DNA from: an uncultured Clostridia bacterium
GTDB lineage: Bacteria > Bacillota > Clostridia > TANB77 > CAG-508
Length of the DNA stretch: 11,778 bases
NCBI GenBank assembly: GCA_948664205.1
Contig: CAPNDH010000042.1
Location: 1 to 11,778, forward strand
Reading direction: 5' to 3'
Both the position numbers and the translations under genes were made by a program. Positions 6,919-11,778 of the stretch are shown piece after piece (position 1 is the first letter of the stretch; the number at the start of each line of letters is the position of its first letter). Under the pieces are notes generated by a model. The model searched no databases, was not told the origin of the DNA, and saw only the letters and a list, made by a program, of their open reading frames with translations.

Positions 6919-7167
6919 TTAATCTATCTTTAAATATGCACTAACTGCATTTTTTATTAATTCGTTTATAGATATTTTTTCTTCAATAGATTTCATTTTT
7001 GCTTTATTGTGAAGTTCTACACCTAGCCTAACATTTAGTGAGCCTTTACATTGTTTCTCTGGCTCTATTTTAAGTTCTTTACATGCTTCTAAATAATGAT
7101 CTATTGCATTTTTAAAATCTTTCTTTAATTCTTTTACAGTTGTTCCTTCAAAAGATATTATCTTGTT
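6919..7167 (-). pseudogene. hicB: HicB-family antitoxin remnant, N-terminus missing
   Basis: The open frame of 82 codons between TAG (7170-7168) and TAA (6921-6919) reads ISFEGTTVKELKKDF, then AIDHYLEACKELKIEPEK, GSLNVRLGVELHNKA, and ISINELIKNAVSAYL. This is the second half of a HicB antitoxin: the end of the partial RNase H-like fold plus the ribbon-helix-helix DNA-binding part. The usual first ~35 residues (KGY-G-V-F--ED--F-G-V) are absent. There is no ATG, GTG or TTG before the conserved region and no ribosome binding site. No HicA toxin is visible on either side. Its 5' end overlaps the last 20 bases of the recoded comEC, consistent with a deletion that joined the two. HicB proteins pair with HicA mRNA interferases in type II toxin-antitoxin modules. 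Confidence 0.85.
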
Positions 7168-9614
7168 CTATGAATTTTCTAATTTTCATTTTTCCTTTAC
7201 TGTTTATAACAATTGAAATTTCTCCCATTTCATCTGTTCTATATATTCTACAACCGCAAGTCTTCTATTCTTTTTAATACATCACTATTGGGATGTCCAA
7301 AATTATTATTTTCACCTACTCCTATTAGAGCTATTTGTGGTTTTACTAAGTTTAAAAATTCTTGTATGCTTGAAGTTTTTGAGCCATGGTGAGCAATTTT
7401 TATAATTGTAGAATTTAGTTTATTTGTTTTTTGGTATTTATTTATAATTTCTTCTTCTGCTATTTTTTCTATGTCTCCTGTAAATAGTGTTGTAAAATTA
7501 TTGTAAGTTAATTTCATTACTAGTGAATTGTTATTTAGTATGTTGTTAGTTATTAATGTATCTGTTGGCCATAGAATTTCTATTTTTATATTTTTTTCTA
7601 TTTCTATTTTTTCATTTATTTTTGCTATGTGTACTCTTATTTTTTTCTCTTTTACAAGTTCTAAAAATCTTTTATAATTTGCAGATTCTTTTCCTTGTTT
7701 TGATATAATAATATTTTTAACTTTTAATTCTTGCATTACTGTAAGCACTCCGTCCGAACGTGATCTGAATCGTAATGAGATATAAAAATGTAATCTAATT
7801 TTGTTATTCCTCTATCTAACAAATATGGTATTAAAGTATTTTTTCCTACATCATAATTCTCATTTACTTCGCTTCCTCCGCCATCTATTAGAATTGTTTT
7901 ATGATTTGGTGTAATTATTAGGGTACTATCTCCTTGCCCTACATCTATAAAATATATTCTTAGGTTTGATGGTATAATTTTGGTAACTTGAAACATTAAT
8001 AATAATATTATTAATGTTATTGCTATTAACTTTTTCTGTAATTTTTTATTTTTAAATTTATTTAATAAGATTCTTTCAAATCTTCTTTTTCTTCTTATCG
8101 GGCAGAGACAAGCCCTGCCCCTATATCTTATTAGATATATTGCTATTGTTAAAATTACATAGTATAGCAACATTGTAAATATACTTGGTGTTTTTACATA
8201 TATTTTTGAAAGTGGTAAACTGCTACTGAAATTTGCTATGTGCATTAGTAATTGTATAAATATTGATAATATAATTGCTGGTATTTTTGAAATTTGGATT
8301 GATATAAAAGATATAAAAATTGTTATAAAACCTAATATTATGATTAAACCTAAAATTGGACCTGCTAATATATTGGATATAAAAAATGTTAATGATATTG
8401 TATTGTAGTTATATACTATAATTGGAAATATTATTAAATTTGCTGATATGCTTACTATAAACATTTCTTTGATAAAAGTTATTAATTTGTTTATTATTTT
8501 AATATTTAATTGTGGAGGCTTTATCTTTTCTTCTAGAATTTTATTAAGTAATATAATTCCAATAGTACCTCCATAAGAAAGTAACATTCCTATATCTAAA
8601 ATTTTATATGGATTTATAATTAATATTATAAGTAGTGAAAGGCTTATACTTGCTATAATGTTTGGCTTTTTATATACTAACTTACCGAATAATTATATAT
8701 ATTGCCATTATGCATGCTCTAGTAACTGATGCCGTTTTACCCGTTAAAAATATAAATAGAATTAATAAAATTATTGTTATTATTTTAGAAATTTTCTTAT
8801 TTGTTTTACTCTTATTTAAAATAAATGTTATTCCTAATATTACATATGTTACATGTGCTCCTGATACTGCTAGCATATGTGATAAATTACTGTTTCTAAA
8901 ACTTTCTTGTATGTCTTTACTTAAATTATCTTTATTTCCTATTAATATTCCTGTAAGTAAACCTGCTTGTTCATTTTCTAATATTTTATTTGCATTTTCT
9001 GTTATTTTCGTATTTAATTTATTAATATAAATTAAAAATTTGTTATATTGTGCTTTTTCTATTTTTTCTATTTTATTTGTTTGTATAAGTCCATATATTT
9101 TTTGGGTTTTTAAGTATTGTTTGTAATCAAATCCTCCATAATTTCTTTGCTCTTCTGGCTCTTTATACTCTCCTGTGAATGTTATTTTATTCCCATATTC
9201 TAACTGTTTATTATTATTTTTTATGGATAATAGCAAATGTGTTCCATTATATTTTTTATTTTCATTTATGCTTTTTACTTTTATTGTATATACATCTTTA
9301 TATTCTTTTTCTTTTACATTGCTTACAATTATTGCTTCTATTTTTATATTTTCTTGTATATTTTTATATTTTGTTTTAAAGGATCTTTCAAGAATACAAA
9401 TATATGTGAAACTTAGTATAAATGTTATTAATATTAGAATTAATTTTTTATTTGGAATTAATAATTTTATATATCTGTTTAAATTTTTTAATTTTTTTGT
9501 TTTTTTAATTAATATTATTGCAATTATTATAAAAAATAACGGGACTATATTTTTTATATATAGCCCCCATATTATTCCTAATATATATGCAATCATTATT
9601 ATTAATATTGTCAT
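7148..9614 (-). CDS. comEC: ComEC/Rec2 DNA-uptake channel, continuous only if four in-frame CGG codons shift +1
   Basis: ComEC forms the membrane channel through which transforming DNA enters as a single strand. In the standard code the gene breaks at 8682 and near 7736 and ends early at 7248. Skipping the C of each in-frame CGG (8687, 7756, 7752, 7256) yields one 820-residue protein, close to normal length. The domains are in order: N-terminal helices and a DUF4131 region with NYGGFDYKQYL (158-168); the Competence domain with LLTGILIGN and HMLAVSGAHV (246-255) and many membrane helices; then a metallo-beta-lactamase-like domain with FIDVGQGD (555-562), SHYDSDHVGG (612-621), FTGD (710-713), AHHGSK (740-745) and GHPN (772-775). 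The tail GCRIYRTDEMGEISI lies after the last site. A hairpin repeat adds residues 498-506. Start: GGAG seven bases before the ATG at 9614. The last residues may derive from a junction with the hicB remnant. Confidence 0.92.
7254..7256 (-). other. In-frame CGG with +1 frame change in comEC (site 5)
   Basis: The frame reads GAC TTG CGG TTG TAG and stops. Skipping the C at 7256 gives TTG GGT TGT AGA ATA TAT AGA, which is L-G-C-R-I-Y-R-T-D, the expected ComEC C-terminal strand. It continues for 35 more residues to a TGA at 7150-7148. Confidence 0.8.
7750..7756 (-). other. Two consecutive CGG frame changes at the ComEC DHVGG motif (sites 3 and 4)
   Basis: The frame reads CAC GTT CGG ACG and stops soon after. 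Skipping C at 7756 gives GGA and brings a second CGG into frame. Skipping its C at 7752 gives GGA GTG CTT ACA. The product is D-H-V-G-G-V-L-T, the zinc-binding DHxGG motif that ComEC metallo-beta-lactamase-like domains carry. Either skip alone leaves the wrong frame. Confidence 0.85.
8100..8125 (+). repeat. Palindromic hairpin repeat, copy C, inserted in frame in comEC
   Basis: GGGCAG (8100-8105) pairs with CTGCCC (8115-8120) around a 9-base loop, followed by CTATA. It shares the GCCC-CTA tail and orientation with the other copies. It lies inside comEC on the opposite strand, adding about nine residues (RGRACLCPI) to a basic loop between membrane helices without breaking the frame. Confidence 0.7.
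8685..8687 (-). other. In-frame CGG with +1 frame change in comEC (site 2)
   Basis: The frame reads ATT ATT CGG TAA. Skipping the C at 8687 gives ATT GGT AAG TTA GTA, which is I-G-K-L-V-Y-K-K-P-N. It runs through the Competence domain into MLLSYGG without further interruption. Confidence 0.85.
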
Positions 9615-9662
9615 ATTTTCTCCTTTTCTGATTGCCCCATTAATTTGAATTACTTTCCTTTT

Positions 9663-9714
9663 GGGCGTAATTCGGTATTCCTTATATGTATTCCTAACCG
9701 ATTAAGCCCCTATG
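9663..9714 (+). repeat. Longer hairpin repeat, copy D, in the comEC leader
   Basis: GGGCGTAATTCGGT (9663-9676) pairs with ACCGATTAAGCCC (9697-9709) with one mismatch and one bulge, around a 20-base loop holding two TATTCCT copies. CTATG follows, giving the same CCCCTA tail as the shorter copies. A competing stem, GAATTAC (9647-9653) with GTAATTC (9667-9673), shares the left arm. The surrounding block (about 9632-9786) is less AT-rich than the genes and holds no convincing coding sequence. Confidence 0.6.
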
Positions 9715-9788
9715 TATTTTTATTTTTTATCTTATATAGTATGTCACAGTGGTGTAATTTTCGACGTAGTATTCCCACAGCCTTAATT

Positions 9789-9830
9789 ATTCACTATTCA
9801 CTATTCACCATTCACTATTCATTATTCACT
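9789..9830. repeat. Tandem heptamer repeat, six units of ATTCACT
   Basis: Six head-to-tail 7-base units. Units 1, 2, 4 and 6 are ATTCACT, unit 3 ends in CC and unit 5 reads ATTCATT. The array stops seven bases before the NlpC/P60 stop codon. With copy D it fills the 223-base gap between that gene and comEC, and no promoter or terminator is evident there. Confidence 0.85.
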
Positions 9831-9837
9831 AATTATA

Positions 9838-11172
9838 TTATTGTGCTACTCTTCTTGCTGTTTCGTATCTTTTTAGATAGCTTCCTGATGTTAATGTTGA
9901 TATTTTTACGCAGTAACCTGTTCCTGATGATGCGTGTATGAAGTTTCCATCACCTATATAAATTCCACAATGTCCTATTCCATTTCCAGTTTCATAGTCT
10001 GTGAAAAATACTAAATCACCTAGTTGTAAATTTTCTTTTGCTACATATGTTCCTACTTTTGATTGTGCTGTTGCTGAATGACTTAATGTTACTCCAAAGT
10101 TTTTAAGTACGTACATTGTAAAACCTGAACAGTCAAATGTACTTGGCCCTGAAGCTCCATATACATATTTACAGCCTAAATATTTTTTTGCATATTCTAC
10201 TATTTGGCTTCCTTTTAATGTTTGTGATACTGTATTATTTTGAGTATTGTCTGTTTTATTTGCTTCGCTTTCTTCTTCTCTTACTACTTCTCCTCTTGAT
10301 GTTGTAGTTGCTTGTTTATCAGATAATAGCCTTTTAGCAATATAACCTATTTTTCCATCTACTTCTACTTTATACCAATCTCCATTTTCTGCTGTAACTT
10401 TAACTGTTGCATTTAATATTAATGAATCTATAATTTCTGTATCAGTACTTGGTCCTTTTCTTACATATATTGATGATGTATTTACATACAATATTTTATT
10501 TGTTATTTCTGTATCTGAAGAAGTAGGTGCTTCAGGTTGTGCAGTAGTTGTATTATTTGAGTTGTTACCTTCTTCTGGTGTTATATCATCTGGAACTACT
10601 GATGAATCTATTAAAACTTTTTCTCTAACCCATCCCATAACTTCATTAGTTTCTACATAGTACCATCCATTTGTTTTAGATATTACTGTAACTTGTGCAT
10701 CTTTTTTAATGTTTTGAATTACTGTTGCATTTATTAGTGGTAATATGTATATATTAGTATCGTTTAATACTTTCATTTGTTGGTTAACTGATAATTCTTC
10801 ATTATTATTTGGTTGTTCTCCTTCTGGTTCTTTTTGGGCTGGTGCATCAGTTTCTGGTTTTACTGTTGACTCTTCAGGTTTATTTGGCTCTGTAGATGTT
10901 GTATCTTCTTCTATTTTTACATAGTCTTTATGCACATATCCTGTTATTCCCTTTACTTTTACTTTATACCAATCGCCAGTTTCTTCTATATATTCTAATT
11001 TATCTCCATTATTTAATAATTCAAGTGTTAAAGAATCTGTTGATGCTTCTTTTCTTAGCTTTAGTGTATCTGTGTTTACTGTTATAGTTTTAGCAAGTGT
11101 TATACTATTTGTTATTAATAAAAATGCTATAACCATTGTTACAAGTATTAGTACGTTTTTTAGCAATTTCAT
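9838..11172 (-). CDS. Secreted SH3-domain NlpC/P60 cell-wall endopeptidase
   Basis: A 444-residue exported peptidoglycan hydrolase. A signal peptide or membrane anchor spans about residues 4-27. Three bacterial SH3-type repeats follow (about 28-88, 130-190 and 226-285), recognisable by recurring L-x-R-K/V-R-K-G-x-S/T and G-D-W-Y-K-V plus G-Y-V/I. They are joined by long Pro/Thr/Glu/Asn-rich linkers and bind the wall. The C-terminal NlpC/P60 domain (about 325-444) carries the catalytic set C348 in FDCSGF, H401 in GIGHCGIYIGDG and H413 in FIHASS. Such enzymes cut the D-Glu to diamino acid bond in stem peptides, for cell separation or turnover. A GGAG is present but is 12 bases from the ATG, longer than usual. 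A near-consensus promoter lies upstream. It might continue into comEC across a repeat-filled gap. Confidence 0.92.
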   Translation of the reverse strand: MKLLKNVLILVTMVIAFLLITNSITLAKTITVNTDTLKLRKEASTDSLTLELLNNGDKLEYIEETGDWYKVKVKGITGYVHKDYVKIEEDTTSTEPNKPEESTVKPETDAPAQKEPEGEQPNNNEELSVNQQMKVLNDTNIYILPLINATVIQNIKKDAQVTVISKTNGWYYVETNEVMGWVREKVLIDSSVVPDDITPEEGNNSNNTTTAQPEAPTSSDTEITNKILYVNTSSIYVRKGPSTDTEIIDSLILNATVKVTAENGDWYKVEVDGKIGYIAKRLLSDKQATTTSRGEVVREEESEANKTDNTQNNTVSQTLKGSQIVEYAKKYLGCKYVYGASGPSTFDCSGFTMYVLKNFGVTLSHSATAQSKVGTYVAKENLQLGDLVFFTDYETGNGIGHCGIYIGDGNFIHASSGTGYCVKISTLTSGSYLKRYETARRVAQ

Positions 11173-11215
11173 AAAATATTTTCTCTCCTTTTAAAGGTAT
11201 TTTATTTACTACCCC

Positions 11216-11244
11216 AGTATATACTTTATTTCCGTAAAAGTCAA
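11216..11244 (-). promoter_or_regulatory. SigA-type promoter of the NlpC/P60 gene
   Basis: On the minus strand TTGACT (11244-11239) and TATACT (11221-11216) are separated by exactly 17 bases, 44 bases before the start codon. Confidence 0.85.
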
Positions 11245-11297
11245 CAAAATTTGTGATTTAAATGACATAAAAATAATTTGTATTTTTCTAATTTTTG

Positions 11298-11326
11298 TTT
11301 ACATTTTATGTAAAATATAATATAAT
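11298..11326 (+). promoter_or_regulatory. Strong promoter of the cysteine-rich gene, with dyad over the -35
   Basis: TTTACA (11298-11303) and TATAAT (11321-11326) are separated by exactly 17 bases. The -35 box is the start of a 17-base dyad, TTTACAT and ATGTAAA around TTT (11298-11314), a possible operator. The promoter is divergent from the one at 11216-11244. Confidence 0.8.
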
Positions 11327-11389
11327 ATAAATAGATAACTTATTAATTGAACTAGGTTTATAGTTCTTTCACTTAACAGGAGGTCAAAT

Positions 11390-11575
11390 ATGGCTAAAAC
11401 GAATGCAAGAGGATTTTTTTGTGATTATCCTTGTGGATGTACACAGTCGAAGTGTCAGATCTGTTTCTGTGCCGGATGTGCTACTGGTGGAATCCGTTTG
11501 TCACCCGATACAGAGTACCCTGAATACACAAAAGTTTCGACTGGTGTAACATTAGAAGCAACTCAAGACAAATAA
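11390..11575 (+). CDS. Small cysteine-rich protein, 61 residues
   Basis: No family is recognised. Seven cysteines cluster in residues 11-30 with the spacing C-x3-C-x-C-x4-C-x2-C-x-C-x2-C, followed by a Gly-rich turn and an acidic, cysteine-free tail ending EATQDK. There is no signal peptide or membrane helix. The spacing would suit metal binding (metallothionein-like or zinc-ribbon-like) or a modified-peptide precursor; neither can be proven here. Expression should be strong: AGGAGG lies six bases before the ATG and the promoter is near-consensus. The leader also carries a GAACTA/TAGTTC hairpin (11349-11366). Codons such as TTC, ATC, TCG and AAG are unlike the AT-ending choices of most neighbours but echo those of tuf, so they may reflect high expression more than transfer. 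It ends at a terminator shared with tuf. Confidence 0.8.
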   Translation: MAKTNARGFFCDYPCGCTQSKCQICFCAGCATGGIRLSPDTEYPEYTKVSTGVTLEATQDK

Positions 11576-11581
11576 GCTATA

Positions 11582-11616
11582 TATAAAGAGAAGTTCAAAA
11601 AGAACTTCTCTTTATA
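11582..11616. terminator. Bidirectional terminator between the cysteine-rich gene and tuf
   Basis: A perfect 15-bp stem (11582-11596 with 11602-11616) with an AAAAA loop. GAAGTTC/GAACTTC is the core and A/T-rich outer arms serve both strands. It lies six bases after one stop codon and 13 bases beyond the other. Confidence 0.88.
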
Positions 11617-11629
11617 GTTTATTTTATAA

Positions 11630-11778
11630 TTACTCTTTAATTTCAGCTACGACACCTGAACCTACTGTTCTACCACCTTCACGGATAGCGAATCTTAGTC
11701 CTTTTTCGATAGCGATTGGAGTTATTAATTCGATTTCCATATCTACGTTATCTCCTGGCATAACCATTTCTGTTCCAG
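11630..11778 (-). CDS. tuf: Elongation factor Tu, C-terminal end, cut by window edge
   Basis: The last 49 residues of EF-Tu, the GTPase that brings aminoacyl-tRNA to the ribosome. GTEMVMPGDNV, then ELITPIAIEKGLRFAIREGG and RTVGSGVVAEIKE are the conserved domain III C-terminus. The frame enters from the right edge and ends at a TAA (11632-11630). Codons such as ATC, GTC and AAC are enriched relative to most of the window, as expected for a very highly expressed gene. The gene is intact as far as seen, with CGT used for arginine and no CGG. Confidence 0.97.
   Translation of the reverse strand, partial: GTEMVMPGDNVDMEIELITPIAIEKGLRFAIREGGRTVGSGVVAEIKE

Noticed and set aside
9789..9830. CRISPR-like array
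   Set aside because: Units are 7 bases with no spacers; it is a simple tandem heptamer.
9175..9941. Plus-strand open frames opposite comEC and in the 9645-9941 gap, rich in Phe, Leu and Ile, including one containing IHYSLF repeats
   Set aside because: They are antisense shadows of AT-rich genes, or translations of the ATTCACT repeat and dispersed repeat block. They lack ribosome binding sites and family motifs.
11390..11575. SCIFF-type (six cysteines in forty-five) precursor
   Set aside because: The cysteine spacing, the position near the N-terminus and the acidic cysteine-free tail do not match, and no radical SAM maturase is in the window.

Overview
The window is strongly AT-rich and looks like a low-GC Gram-positive, most probably an uncultured gut-type Clostridia or related Firmicutes lineage. 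The signs are a Firmicutes-type ClpE ATPase with an N-terminal zinc finger, a BofC-C-like membrane protein, a clostridial prepilin-like protein, an SH3/NlpC-P60 wall hydrolase, textbook SigA promoters and strong AGGAGG ribosome binding sites. Ordinary TGG tryptophan codons and TAA/TGA stops point to the standard stop-codon set. The species cannot be named from the sequence.

Layout, left to right. (1) Minus strand: the 5' end of a type IA topoisomerase (topB-like), then a membrane-anchored extracytoplasmic protein and a prepilin-like protein with a beta-sandwich-like C-terminal part. (2) Plus strand: a small XRE regulator with two operator-like sites, then clpE and pgsA. (3) Minus strand from 5.7 to 11.2 kb: a BofC-C-like protein, a 112-residue protein of foreign-looking composition, a decayed hicB antitoxin fragment, comEC, and a secreted NlpC/P60 hydrolase. 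(4) Right end: a 61-residue cysteine-rich protein on the plus strand, and the 3' end of tuf (EF-Tu) on the minus strand. Palindromic GC-rich hairpins ending in CC(C/T)CTA recur four times in one orientation. One of them sits in frame inside comEC.

The main discovery candidate is a reading-frame anomaly. clpE is interrupted once and comEC four times, and all five breaks are the same event: an extra C directly before a conserved glycine codon, creating an in-frame CGG triplet. Skipping only that C at every in-frame CGG rebuilds a continuous 771-residue ClpE and a continuous 820-residue ComEC, including the metal-binding DHVGG motif, where two consecutive glycines each carry an extra C. Roughly ten CGG trinucleotides that straddle codon boundaries in these and other genes cause no break. 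Apart from these sites, the only in-frame CGG in the window is codon 2 of the atypical 112-residue gene. This is what would be expected if CGG is not decoded as Arg here and instead provokes +1 frameshifting, or if CGGA/CGGT is read as a four-base glycine codon. Sequencing artefact and gene decay remain alternatives but explain the strict phase, strand and base identity poorly.
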